Shown piece after piece: positions 15,526 to 23,683 of a DNA stretch of 64,000 bases (positions are counted from its first letter, which is position 1; every line of letters starts with the position of its first letter). The position numbers were made by a program, and so were the translations under genes. The notes under the pieces are model-generated. The model ran no database searches, was not told the origin of the DNA, and was given only the letters and a program-made list of their open reading frames with translations. The stretch is from contig NZ_PKMC01000001.1 in NCBI RefSeq assembly GCF_002849225.1, positions 575,588-639,587 on the forward strand, in the 5' to 3' direction. This stretch comes from Actinomyces sp. UMB0138. Lineage in GTDB: Bacteria; Bacillota; Negativicutes; Veillonellales; Veillonellaceae.

Positions 15526-16998
15526 ATGACTACCCCTAGCAAGCCGCAGATCGAGCAGGTCGCGGTAAACGACATCGGGTCTGAAGAAGACCTACTCGCC
15601 GCAATCGACGAGACGATCAAGTACTTCAACGATGGCGACATCGTCGAAGGCACTGTTGTAAAGGTCGACCGAGACGAGGTTCTCCTCGATATCGGTTACA
15701 AGACTGAAGGCGTAATTCTTACGCGCGAACTATCAATCAAGCATGACGTTGATCCCGATGACGTTGTTGCAGTAGGGGACCAGATTGAGGCCCTTGTTCT
15801 TCAGAAGGAAGACAAGGAAGGCCGCCTGCTTCTATCCAAGAAGCGCGCCCAGTACGAGCGCGCTTGGGGCTCCATCGAGAAGATCAAGCAGGAAGATGGC
15901 GTCGTCACTGGTACTGTCATCGAGGTTGTCAAGGGCGGCCTGATTGTAGACATCGGTCTGCGCGGCTTCCTCCCGGCCTCTTTGGTAGAGATGCGTCGTG
16001 TGCGTGACCTGCAGCCTTACGTAGGTCGCGAGATCGAGGCTAAGATCATTGAACTAGACAAGAACCGCAACAATGTCGTCCTGTCTCGCCGCGCATGGCT
16101 TGAGCAGACCCAGTCTGAGGTTCGCTCTTCCTTCCTGCAGACTTTGCAGAAGGGCCAGATTCGCAACGGCGTCGTCTCCTCTATCGTCAACTTCGGTGCG
16201 TTCGTCGATCTGGGCGGCGTAGACGGCCTGGTCCACGTGTCGGAGCTGTCTTGGAAGCACATCGATCACCCGTCCGAGGTCGTCGAGGTTGGCCAGCCTG
16301 TAACCGTCGAGGTGCTGGATGTCGACATGGATCGCGAACGCGTGTCCCTGTCCCTGAAGGCTACTCAGGAAGATCCGTGGCAGGCATTTGCCCGCACCCA
16401 CGCCATTGGCCAGGTCGTTCCGGGCAAGGTCACCAAGCTTGTTCCCTTCGGTGCGTTTGTCCGCGTCGAAGATGGCATCGAGGGTCTTGTGCACATTTCC
16501 GAGCTGGCGGTGCGCCATGTTGACCTACCCGATCAGGTCGTCAAGGTTGGCGAGGAGATCTTCGTCAAGGTAATTGACATTGATCTAGACCGTCGTCGCA
16601 TCTCGCTGTCGCTGAAGCAGGCCAACGAGGGTGTGGATCCGAACTCTGAAGATTTCGATCCGTCGCTGTACGGTATGGCTGCCGAATACGACGAAGAGGG
16701 TAACTACAAGTACCCCGAGGGCTTCGATCCTGAGACTAACGAGTGGCTTGAGGGCTACGAGGCTCAGCGCGAAGCCTGGGAGAATGAGTACGCCGCGGCA
16801 CAGTCCCGCTGGGAGGCTCACAAGGCTCAGGTCGCTAAGGCTCTCGAAGCCGATCGCGAAGCTGCCGCTGAGGCTCCGATCGAGGAAACCGCTTCTTATT
16901 CCTCCAGCGCTGATGACGCAGCGCCGGCGGACAACGGCGGTACTCTAGCTTCCGACGAGGCGCTTGCTGCGCTCCGCGAGAAGCTGACTAACAACTAG
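15526..16998 (+). CDS. rpsA: 30S ribosomal protein S1
   Basis: Binds mRNA at the 30S subunit. The 490 residues contain four S1 (OB-fold) repeats, at about 35-105, 122-192, 208-277 and 294-363; the last two carry GAFVDLGGVDGLVHVSELSW and GAFVRVEDGIEGLVHISELA. Four repeats is the usual actinobacterial form, against six in E. coli. The C-terminal 120 residues are acidic and low in complexity. Codon use is clearly biased, as expected for a highly expressed gene. ATG at 15526 with CGGAG 12 nt upstream; promoter and strong terminator both visible, so it is a single-gene unit next to polA as in mycobacteria. Confidence 0.95.
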   Translation: MTTPSKPQIEQVAVNDIGSEEDLLAAIDETIKYFNDGDIVEGTVVKVDRDEVLLDIGYKTEGVILTRELSIKHDVDPDDVVAVGDQIEALVLQKEDKEGRLLLSKKRAQYERAWGSIEKIKQEDGVVTGTVIEVVKGGLIVDIGLRGFLPASLVEMRRVRDLQPYVGREIEAKIIELDKNRNNVVLSRRAWLEQTQSEVRSSFLQTLQKGQIRNGVVSSIVNFGAFVDLGGVDGLVHVSELSWKHIDHPSEVVEVGQPVTVEVLDVDMDRERVSLSLKATQEDPWQAFARTHAIGQVVPGKVTKLVPFGAFVRVEDGIEGLVHISELAVRHVDLPDQVVKVGEEIFVKVIDIDLDRRRISLSLKQANEGVDPNSEDFDPSLYGMAAEYDEEGNYKYPEGFDPETNEWLEGYEAQREAWENEYAAAQSRWEAHKAQVAKALEADREAAAEAPIEETASYSSSADDAAPADNGGTLASDEALAALREKLTNN

Positions 16999-17008
16999 TC
17001 TTAGATAG

Positions 17009-17040
17009 AAGGCCCCGGACTTACGGTCCGGGGCCTTTTT
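17009..17040 (+). terminator. Rho-independent terminator after rpsA
   Basis: AAGGCCCCGGAC (17009-17020) pairs with GTCCGGGGCCTT (17026-17037) around TTACG and ends in TTTTT. Confidence 0.95.
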
Positions 17041-17115
17041 GTATGTATTCCAAACCTTGAGATATACAAGAATGATTTTCTAATCAGAAATAGGCTACTG
17101 GATTCTAGGGCGCAT

Positions 17116-17273
17116 GTTTACTTCCGATGGAGGGAAAGTGGTGCAAATATGCGAATTCTCTACGATGGATGCGGCAAAGATTTTGGGTAATCATATGAAT
17201 GGTTTACCCGAATGTAGGGCGCATTAAGGGATTTGCCTGCTATGGGTATGTGTAAACTAATGGAAAAGTAAAC
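17116..17273. promoter_or_regulatory. Cluster of GTTTAC/GTAAAC hexamers upstream of the subtilase gene
   Basis: GTTTAC at 17116-17121 and 17202-17207; GTAAAC at 17252-17257 and 17268-17273, the last two in direct orientation 16 bp apart. A near match GTAAAT follows at 17279. The whole 17043-17344 stretch is AT-rich and has no gene; the cluster may bind a regulator of the protease. Confidence 0.4.
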
Positions 17274-17344
17274 GGCATGTAAATATCGTTACTTTTTGTG
17301 CGGATGTATTCCGATTTTTTGTCCCCTATTTGATTGGACCACAC

Positions 17345-19591
17345 ATGAGCAGAATGAGCTCCCACAGGGCACTCCGGATGATGACCGGTACTATGGCGGT
17401 TATGTCGGTGTCCCTTCTTGGAATCGGGGCGGCGACTCCGACTTTTGCTGCGGACCAGCCTGTTATTGCTGCTGATCAGAAAACCGACAGGGTTATGAAT
17501 TATGCGGTCAACCTGAACCGCGATGCGTCACGCGCACAACTAGATGAAGCAGTTAACCGAGCAAATGGGCTAGGTAAGGTTCTGGCTCAGTATCCAGAAA
17601 TCAATACTTTCTTTGTGCAGGCATCGGCAAAGGATTTTGCAGCGAAGTATGCGAAAGAGCTTACTGCTGCCGGAATAGGCCTGCACTCCGTAGGACCTAC
17701 TCGAACGAAGGAGGTTTCTGGCAAGGAGGTAGTGGTTCCGAAGCCAAATGGCGCAACTGGTGATCGAGCGGCTTCCTACGCAGCCGAGTCGGAAAGCCAA
17801 TTCGTTGCAGAACGAAATTTTCAGTCTGATCCGGATACTCCTAAAGCGTGGGGTATAGCGGCGACTGGCGCGGATGAAGCTGCGAAGGTAGATGTAAAAC
17901 TAGCCCCTGTTACAGTCGGGGTCATCGACTCGGGCATTGAAGGCGGCCACAAGGACCTGAAGGATCAGATCGATGCCTCTAAGTCCGTCGGTTGCAGCAC
18001 GAATGGTGTCGCCGATACCAGTTACGAGGCATGGCAGCCTGATGATACTCCCGGATCAGACCACGGTACCCACGTTGCTGGCACCATTGGGGCAGCGACA
18101 AACGGAGTAGGGGTCGAGGGCGTAGCACCTAAGGCTCGTCTAGCTGCGGTCAAGGTCGTGAACCGCGATGGCTCTATCTATCCCGAATATGCCTCGTGTG
18201 GCTTTATGTGGGCCGGCCATCAGGGATTCGACGTAACAAATAACTCCTACTACGTTGACCCGTGGGAATACTGGGTTCCTTCCGAAGGAAATCAGGCGGC
18301 AGGCCTTGAAGCGGTAACTAGGGCGGTGAAGTTCTCGCAGACACAGGGAGTACTAAATATTGCTGCTGCGGGTAACTCCAATGCAGATCTAGACAATGTG
18401 AAAGTCGATAACGGCTCGCCAAACGATAATGGTGACGAGAACATCATTGAGAATCGAAATGTTGAAGGCGGTTTGGATATCCCGGCCATGTTGCCCGGAG
18501 TCGTCACCGTTTCGGCAGTTGGTTTGGAGCCTGAACCGGGCAAGCGGAAGGCAGATCTGTCGAAGGTTGATCCGAAAACCGCCAAGCTACGCAGGGCTTA
18601 TTTCTCGAACTATGGTGCGACAAATGTTGATGTGGCTGCCCCCGGCGTAGACATTTACTCCACGGTTTCTAAGGCGGCCTCCGGTGGGAAAGAATACGAT
18701 ACCTTCTCCGGAACCTCGATGGCTTCGCCACATACGGCAGGTGTAGCTGCTCTATTGCGGGCAGTGAACCCAACCCTAACTGCCGACGAGGCGGCAGGGC
18801 TCTTGAAGAAGCACGCTAAGAAGGCCTACAACCGTCTAGAGACTCCTGCAGAAGAACTCGCGCGTGTGTCTGCTCGAAATAGAGGAGCCGTCACGCTCTC
18901 TGAAGTGGGACAGACTCCTGCAGAGAAGGAATACCGTGGCAACGGGTTTATTAGCGCACTGTCTGCTGTACTGGACGACCAGCCGGCCCCAACTATCAAT
19001 GAGGTTGAGTACTCCACAGACGGGACCCATTGGGCTCCACTTGCCGGTGCCAAGATCGATAAGGACTTCAAGATTCGTGTACATGTGACCGGCCCAGCTA
19101 CCGAGATAAACGCTTCTGTTTCCGGGACCAAGTTCGCATTCTCTAAGAGCGCTGACGGTGCGTTTGATGGCGATTACTGGGTTGAATCCGATCAGTATCA
19201 AGCGAAGGATTTCGCCAAAGATGCTTCTTTGAAGATCACCGCCAACGGTAGAAATAACGATGAGAGGGCAAATGACGACGCCTCGGGTGAAGTTACCTTC
19301 TCGGTAGAGGTTCCCTCCCCCAAGGCTGAACCAACTAAACCTGCCACGCCAGCGGAACCTGCCGTGCCTGGCAAGGGCGGGAAGGAAGACACCGCCAAAG
19401 AAGGTGCCTCCAGGAAAGACAAAGAAGGTGCCTCCAGGAAAGACAAGGTAGAAAACCGTACGCAGGTTGTCCATAAGACTCGTCAGTCGTTGAGCGCTAC
19501 GGGTGTAGCCGGTGACGCGTTGGGAATTCTTTCGGTTGGACTTCTCGCTTTGGGATCGACGTTAGCTCTTCGTCGTACCAGCAAGAAGTAG
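17345..19591 (+). CDS. Cell-wall-anchored subtilisin-like serine protease (S8)
   Basis: Secreted endopeptidase, 748 residues. It has a signal peptide (about 1-36, ending ATPTFAA), an inhibitor-I9-like propeptide (about 45-120), and a subtilase domain with Asp195 (VTVGVIDSGIEG), His240 (DHGTHVAGT), Asn344 (AAAGNS) and Ser458 (FSGTSMASPHTAG). A beta-rich region of about 190 residues follows, then a Pro/Lys-rich wall-spanning stretch with a duplicated KEGASRKD, and a sorting signal: LSATG at 716-720, hydrophobic segment, RRTSKK. The pentapeptide is a variant of LPxTG. ATG at 17345 is preferred; an in-frame TTG at 17330 and an ATG at 17354 are alternatives. It is a single-gene unit closed by a terminator. 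No sortase is in the window. Confidence 0.9.
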   Translation: MSRMSSHRALRMMTGTMAVMSVSLLGIGAATPTFAADQPVIAADQKTDRVMNYAVNLNRDASRAQLDEAVNRANGLGKVLAQYPEINTFFVQASAKDFAAKYAKELTAAGIGLHSVGPTRTKEVSGKEVVVPKPNGATGDRAASYAAESESQFVAERNFQSDPDTPKAWGIAATGADEAAKVDVKLAPVTVGVIDSGIEGGHKDLKDQIDASKSVGCSTNGVADTSYEAWQPDDTPGSDHGTHVAGTIGAATNGVGVEGVAPKARLAAVKVVNRDGSIYPEYASCGFMWAGHQGFDVTNNSYYVDPWEYWVPSEGNQAAGLEAVTRAVKFSQTQGVLNIAAAGNSNADLDNVKVDNGSPNDNGDENIIENRNVEGGLDIPAMLPGVVTVSAVGLEPEPGKRKADLSKVDPKTAKLRRAYFSNYGATNVDVAAPGVDIYSTVSKAASGGKEYDTFSGTSMASPHTAGVAALLRAVNPTLTADEAAGLLKKHAKKAYNRLETPAEELARVSARNRGAVTLSEVGQTPAEKEYRGNGFISALSAVLDDQPAPTINEVEYSTDGTHWAPLAGAKIDKDFKIRVHVTGPATEINASVSGTKFAFSKSADGAFDGDYWVESDQYQAKDFAKDASLKITANGRNNDERANDDASGEVTFSVEVPSPKAEPTKPATPAEPAVPGKGGKEDTAKEGASRKDKEGASRKDKVENRTQVVHKTRQSLSATGVAGDALGILSVGLLALGSTLALRRTSKK
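19397..19444 (+). repeat. Perfect 24-bp tandem duplication in the subtilase gene
   Basis: Two identical 24-bp units (19397-19420 and 19421-19444) each encode KEGASRKD in the wall-spanning stretch. In-frame copy changes would alter only its length. Confidence 0.95.
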
Positions 19592-19609
19592 AACTTCAAC
19601 TAATCTGGT

Positions 19610-19637
19610 GTGGCGCTCCACTTAGGTGGGGCGCCAC
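19610..19637 (+). terminator. Terminator after the subtilase gene
   Basis: GTGGCGCTCCAC (19610-19621) pairs with GTGGGGCGCCAC (19626-19637) around TTAG, with one T-G pair, followed by GCTCCTTT. Confidence 0.8.
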
Positions 19638-19779
19638 GCTCCTTTAAAAGTGTGGTTAGTTGAGTGAAAGGCGAAACGTTAGAAGCATTGAGCTAGCCGT
19701 GGTAATTTCGAGGGTGGCTTTACTTCCAACAAATGCTCCCGCGCTCAGAAGGCGCACTGGCAATCAGAAAGTAGGATAC

Positions 19780-20535
19780 ATGCGCCTAGTTGCATTCGAT
19801 CTGGATGATACTTTGGCTCCTTCCAAGTCACCTTTGTCCCCCAAGATGGCTGAGGTATTAGAGCGACTATTAGAGCGTGTAGAGGTTGCGGTCATTTCTG
19901 GCGGTCGTTTTGAACAATTTGATAGCCAGTTGATCTCTAACCTGGGTTCGGGATGCGACCTTAGGAAGTTGCATCTATTGCCTACGTGTGGGACCCGCTA
20001 CTACCGCTACAACGGTGAATGGGAGCTCATTTATGCTTTTGATCTTTCGGAGGACGCCAGGGATAAAGCTGTTGCTTCCATTGAGGACAATGCCAAGAGA
20101 CTCGGCCTGTGGGAGGGCCGCACCTGGGGGCCTCGAATTGAAGATAGAGGTTCCCAGATCACTTTCTCCGCTCTTGGGCAGAATGCGCCAATTGCAGAAA
20201 AGCGGGCGTGGGACCCGACTGGAGAGAAGAAGGCAAAATTAGCAGCAGCTTTGGCCCCGATACTTAGTGAGTTAGAAGTTCGTTCGGGAGGATCCACCAG
20301 CGTTGACATCACGCTAAAAGGAGTCGACAAAGCATACGGAATGAATAAGCTCATTGAGCATACGGGTATTCCTAAAGAGGAGATGGTTTTCGTAGGGGAC
20401 CGGCTTGATGAAGGCGGAAATGATTACCCGGTGATTTCCACGGGTATTAAATGCGTAAGTGTGACTGGTCCTGAGGATACCTGTCGTTGGATTGACCGTT
20501 TTATTACAACCTGCGACGCAGCGCCCACATGCTGA
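19780..20535 (+). CDS. HAD-IIB hydrolase, phosphomannomutase-like
   Basis: Predicted sugar-phosphatase or phosphomutase-like enzyme of the HAD superfamily, cytoplasmic. 251 residues: motif I VAFDLDDTLAPSKSPLS, with both Asp, at residues 4-20; motif II VAVISGGR; a cap domain with SVDITLKGVDKAYGMNKL, typical of the phosphomannomutase/sucrose-phosphatase group; motif IV FVGDRLDEGGNDYPV. The substrate is not deducible. I place the start at ATG 19780 (GTAGGA at 19771-19776), where homologues begin, rather than further upstream. Its 3' end overlaps the convergent methyltransferase gene by 32 bp. Confidence 0.82.
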   Translation: MRLVAFDLDDTLAPSKSPLSPKMAEVLERLLERVEVAVISGGRFEQFDSQLISNLGSGCDLRKLHLLPTCGTRYYRYNGEWELIYAFDLSEDARDKAVASIEDNAKRLGLWEGRTWGPRIEDRGSQITFSALGQNAPIAEKRAWDPTGEKKAKLAAALAPILSELEVRSGGSTSVDITLKGVDKAYGMNKLIEHTGIPKEEMVFVGDRLDEGGNDYPVISTGIKCVSVTGPEDTCRWIDRFITTCDAAPTC

Positions 20536-21340
20536 CCGCGGCGGCCGCTGCGACATTGAGCGAGTCTACATCATGACCCATAGGTATTTTGCAGACTGTG
20601 TCCGCGGCATCTATAGCCTTTTGCGTCAGCCCGGTGCCCTCTGTTCCCAGCATGATCGCTAGTCTTGAAGTGGGATTTCTGACGAGCTCACTGTTTTCTA
20701 AGGTATCTAGAGACACGGCATTATCACTCAACGCCATAGCGATCAGATGAAAGCCTAGTTTCTTGAGCTCAGATACATCTGGAAACGATGCCCACCTGGT
20801 CCAAGGAACCTGGAAAACGGTTCCCATTGAGACTCGAACGCTCCTGCGGTAGTAGGGATCTGCGCAGGAGGGAGTCACCAAGATGGCGTCCACGTTAAGT
20901 GCCGCAGCGGATCGGAACGCGGCACCGACATTTGTGTGGTCTACGAGGTTTTCGAGAATCGCGACGCGGTGGGCACAGCGCAATGTCTGTGTCAAAGACT
21001 GGAGCTTAGGCCTCTGCATAGCCGCGAGTGCACCTCGGTGTAGGCGGAATCCAGTCAGCCTCCTAGAGGTATCTTCATCAGCTAAGAAAACTGGTATATC
21101 TCCGCCATCTGCAGCACCGGTTGCGGCTGTAATTACGGGTGCCATCGACTCCAGCCATTTTCGGGCCATTAGGAATGAACGCGGCTTGTGCCCGGTTTCA
21201 ACTGCTCGTTCAATAACGTTTTTCGACTCGGCCATGAAGAGGCCACGTTCGGGTTCGATCTTTCTGCGCAACGCCACGTCCGTCATGTTCGTATAGTCGT
21301 TCAGCCGCGGGTCTTCTATGTTGTCAACCGGAATTAGCAC
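20504..21340 (-). CDS. TrmH/SpoU-family RNA 2'-O-methyltransferase
   Basis: Predicted SAM-dependent methyltransferase acting on ribose in rRNA or tRNA, with a trefoil-knot fold. 278 residues from GTG at 21340: an N-terminal substrate-binding part (IEDPRLNDYTNMTDVALRR, then GLFMAESKNVIERA), then motif 1 LVDHTNVGAAFRSAAAL, motif 2 IMLGTEGTGL and motif 3 IPMGHDVDSLNVAAAAAV. The start is chosen where homologues begin; longer in-frame extensions to 21400 look spurious. There is no ribosome site, but CACACT lies exactly 6 nt upstream of the GTG, so it may be leaderless. It overlaps the HAD gene tail-to-tail. Confidence 0.88.
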   Translation of the reverse strand: MLIPVDNIEDPRLNDYTNMTDVALRRKIEPERGLFMAESKNVIERAVETGHKPRSFLMARKWLESMAPVITAATGAADGGDIPVFLADEDTSRRLTGFRLHRGALAAMQRPKLQSLTQTLRCAHRVAILENLVDHTNVGAAFRSAAALNVDAILVTPSCADPYYRRSVRVSMGTVFQVPWTRWASFPDVSELKKLGFHLIAMALSDNAVSLDTLENSELVRNPTSRLAIMLGTEGTGLTQKAIDAADTVCKIPMGHDVDSLNVAAAAAVSMWALRRRL

Positions 21341-21463
21341 GCTACAAGTGTGCCACTTATCCACAAATACTCCTATTCCCGTACTCCACAGGCGTGGCAT
21401 ATTCGACTGGTACCGGTGGAACTGAAATGGCAGCCTGAAGAGGCGCTCACCGGAAAGGCAACA

Positions 21464-21961
21464 ATGACTTCACCAATCATTAATGAGGAATCGCGACTCT
21501 ACGGAGAACGCGGGTGGACACAGGGAAGAGTAAAAGAGCTGATCCTTTCTGGAGCTAGGGTGCGTCCCTTCTGTGTTGGTTCCGACGACTACTTACCGTT
21601 TTTTGACATGGAGGCTGACACAGCGTTTGAGCTAGCGTTAGCAGTGCCCAAGAGCCAATTTGCGGATCGTCAGAACTTTTCGCCAACCTTCCTACAGATG
21701 GTTACTGCCGCTGGCGCCCATCCTGACCAGGTCCGTCTAGACGGGTACATGATAGGTCCGGAACGACCCGATGAGCGGGTAACAATTGAGGCATTAACGT
21801 GGAATCTTAGTCCCTCGGATCCACCCGTAAAACCCCACGTCTCACCTTGGGAATGGCTGAAGGAGGAGCTTTTTGGTGACGAGGAGGTATCTCCGCCAGA
21901 CGAGATAGCGCCAGTATGTGGACATAATGGGTTGGGTGGGTGGTGGCTTTGGTGGGACTAG
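21464..21961 (+). CDS. Conserved-looking protein of unknown function
   Basis: 165 residues; I do not recognise a family. It is acidic and soluble, with no signal peptide or membrane segment. It contains VRPFCVGSDDYLPFFDMEADTAFELALAVP-like sequence (split: VRPFCVGSDDYLPFF, then DMEADTAFELALAVP), a Pro-rich stretch with SPWEWLKEELFG, and an unusual aromatic end GGWWLWWD. The ATG at 21464 has a good ribosome site (GGAAAGG at 21452-21458). It lies 17 bp upstream of pyrD on the same strand, yet pyrD seems to have its own promoter. Codon use resembles the neighbours. Confidence 0.72.
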   Translation: MTSPIINEESRLYGERGWTQGRVKELILSGARVRPFCVGSDDYLPFFDMEADTAFELALAVPKSQFADRQNFSPTFLQMVTAAGAHPDQVRLDGYMIGPERPDERVTIEALTWNLSPSDPPVKPHVSPWEWLKEELFGDEEVSPPDEIAPVCGHNGLGGWWLWWD

Positions 21962-21966
21962 CCTAA

Positions 21967-21972
21967 TAAGCT
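21967..21972 (+). promoter_or_regulatory. -10 element of a probable leaderless pyrD promoter
   Basis: TAAGCT then ATAGGG then GTG (21979): a 6-nt gap to the start codon, in the short gap behind the unknown gene. Confidence 0.5.
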
Positions 21973-21978
21973 ATAGGG

Positions 21979-22992
21979 GTGCTATACGAACTCCTATATG
22001 ACACTGTCCTGAAGCGGACAAATCCCGAGAAAATCCACGATCTGACCATAACTGCCCTGAAATACGCTGGCACATTCGGTCCAACCCGAGCGCTTCTGTC
22101 AGTTTTCGGCAGAGGGCGAAAAGCAGCTTCCAAGAGCTTTTTGCCTAGGCCGATTCCCGGAGTTCTGGGACTTGCTGCGGGCATGGACAAAGATGCCGAA
22201 GCGGTGTTGGGCATGTGTGCGGTAGGGTTCGGATTCGTTGAAATTGGAACAATTACTCCGAAACCGCAGCCTGGAAATGATGCGCCTAGGCTCTGGCGAG
22301 TGCTAGAGTCTAGGGCCATCAGAAATAGGATGGGGTTCAATAATCAAGGGGCTGTGGCTGCAGCAAAACGCCTGGCTAAATTGCGCTCCACCCCCGAGGG
22401 CAGAGCCTGTGTGGTCGGAGCCAATATTGGCAAGAACAAGTGGACTCCGTTAGAGCAGGCACCAGAGGACTATCGTTACTGTGCTTCCAAACTGGCCCCT
22501 TATGCAGATTTTTTGGTGGTAAACGTGTCCTCTCCTAACACTCCAGGGCTACGGTCGTTGCAGGCAGTGGAATCACTTGGGCCAATCCTTGCTGCAACCC
22601 GAGAAGGGGCAAAGCAAACTGATCCTAGAGATATTCCGATTTTTGTGAAGATAGCTCCCGATTTGGTTGACGAGGATGTAGATGCGGTCGCGCAACTGGT
22701 GCGGGAACAATCGCTTGCCGGGGTAGTGGCTACAAACACCACTATCAACCATGATTTGGGCGAGGGGGGCCTGTCGGGTCCTCTAGTGAGGCAGCGAGCA
22801 CTGGAAGTTGTAGCTCGTCTCCGAGAAGGATTGGGGACTGAGTTCACCATTATTGGTTGCGGCGGTATATCGTCAGTTGCCGATGCCGAGCAGATGCTTG
22901 CCGCTGGTGCGGATTTTCTGGAAGGCTTCACCGCTCTAATCTATGGCGGTCCTGCCTGGCCAGGGCGCATCAATAGAGCGCTTGGCCAGTAG
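21979..22992 (+). CDS. pyrD: Dihydroorotate dehydrogenase (quinone), class 2
   Basis: Oxidises dihydroorotate to orotate in pyrimidine synthesis, passing electrons to membrane quinone through FMN. 337 residues. The N-terminal helical segment (LYELLYDTVLKRTNPEKIHDL) is the membrane-binding part typical of class 2. Further motifs are LGLAAGMDKDAEAV, GFGFVEIGTITPKPQPGN, MGFNNQGA, VNVSSPNTPGLRSLQ (with the class 2 catalytic Ser), KIAPDL, TNTTI and the FMN-phosphate site IIGCGGISSVADAEQMLAAGAD. GTG start at 21979. A bidirectional terminator follows. Confidence 0.95.
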   Translation: MLYELLYDTVLKRTNPEKIHDLTITALKYAGTFGPTRALLSVFGRGRKAASKSFLPRPIPGVLGLAAGMDKDAEAVLGMCAVGFGFVEIGTITPKPQPGNDAPRLWRVLESRAIRNRMGFNNQGAVAAAKRLAKLRSTPEGRACVVGANIGKNKWTPLEQAPEDYRYCASKLAPYADFLVVNVSSPNTPGLRSLQAVESLGPILAATREGAKQTDPRDIPIFVKIAPDLVDEDVDAVAQLVREQSLAGVVATNTTINHDLGEGGLSGPLVRQRALEVVARLREGLGTEFTIIGCGGISSVADAEQMLAAGADFLEGFTALIYGGPAWPGRINRALGQ

Positions 22993-22997
22993 ATGAA

Positions 22998-23027
22998 GAA
23001 AAGCCCCGGCCTAAGCCGGGGATTTTT
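22998..23027. terminator. Bidirectional terminator between pyrD and the DUF3043 gene
   Basis: CCCCGGC (23004-23010) and GCCGGGG (23015-23021) pair around CTAA, flanked by AAAA on the left and TTTTT on the right, so it serves both converging genes. Confidence 0.9.
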
Positions 23028-23621
23028 CTAGCGAATTGATTCGCCGCGTTTTATACCGGGTTTCGGTTGGCGCCAAGGGCGCAGTTGCATCATCCTTGAC
23101 GCAACATACATGCCCTGTCCCGCTGGAATCGGCCTGCCCGGGAACAACTCTGCCAATTTCGATTTGATCTGCCTGTTGGTTATGAACATTTCGAGCATGG
23201 CGCTGAAGAAGATAGCGTAAATAATTCCCAGTGGAATGAAAGCCAGCTTCCCGCCCCGGGGCAGGAAGAAGGTGGCAATAAATGCAACGAACATGATCGG
23301 CACTAGGAACTCAGATAGTGTCCACCGGGTATCGATCATGTCGCGGGTCGCCTTTCGCAGGGGACCCTGGTCTCGCTCGGGAAGGTAGCGCTCGGGTGCC
23401 TTTCCGTCCATGGCCAACCGCTGCTTATTTAGGACTTCGTTACGCTTTTTCTTGCGCTCTGCCTTTTCCTCTTTAGTTAGCTTCCTGTTACCCACCACCA
23501 GAGGGCGCTCATTTCGCTTTTGTGCGTCGCGCCGCTTAGGGGTCGGCTTACTCTTTTGCCGAGCTTCTCGATTCTTTGTGGAACCGTGCTCCTGGTCGTT
23601 GTTATTAATTGGCTCACTCAC
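23028..23621 (-). CDS. DUF3043 membrane protein
   Basis: Actinobacterial protein of unknown function. 197 residues: a long, highly basic N-terminal cytoplasmic part (Lys/Arg/Glu-rich, with RKLTKEEKAERKKKRNEVL), DMIDTRWTLSEFLVPIMFV, two membrane spans (about 110-160) and a basic tail. I use GTG at 23621; an ATG at 23663 is in frame but would overlap the promoter of the divergent dipeptidase gene. TAGTCT lies 7 nt, and TATAGT 9 nt, upstream of the GTG, so leaderless or nearly leaderless expression is likely. Confidence 0.82.
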   Translation of the reverse strand: MSEPINNNDQEHGSTKNREARQKSKPTPKRRDAQKRNERPLVVGNRKLTKEEKAERKKKRNEVLNKQRLAMDGKAPERYLPERDQGPLRKATRDMIDTRWTLSEFLVPIMFVAFIATFFLPRGGKLAFIPLGIIYAIFFSAMLEMFITNRQIKSKLAELFPGRPIPAGQGMYVASRMMQLRPWRQPKPGIKRGESIR

Positions 23622-23671
23622 ATAGTGAAGACTATAGGAGGACGCCTTAGAACCAAAAAGCATTCTCGCGC

Positions 23672-23677
23672 TAAGCT
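23672..23677 (+). promoter_or_regulatory. -10 element of a probable leaderless M20 dipeptidase promoter
   Basis: TAAGCT then TGTTCT then ATG (23684): a 6-nt gap, and no ribosome site. Confidence 0.5.
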
Positions 23678-23683
23678 TGTTCT

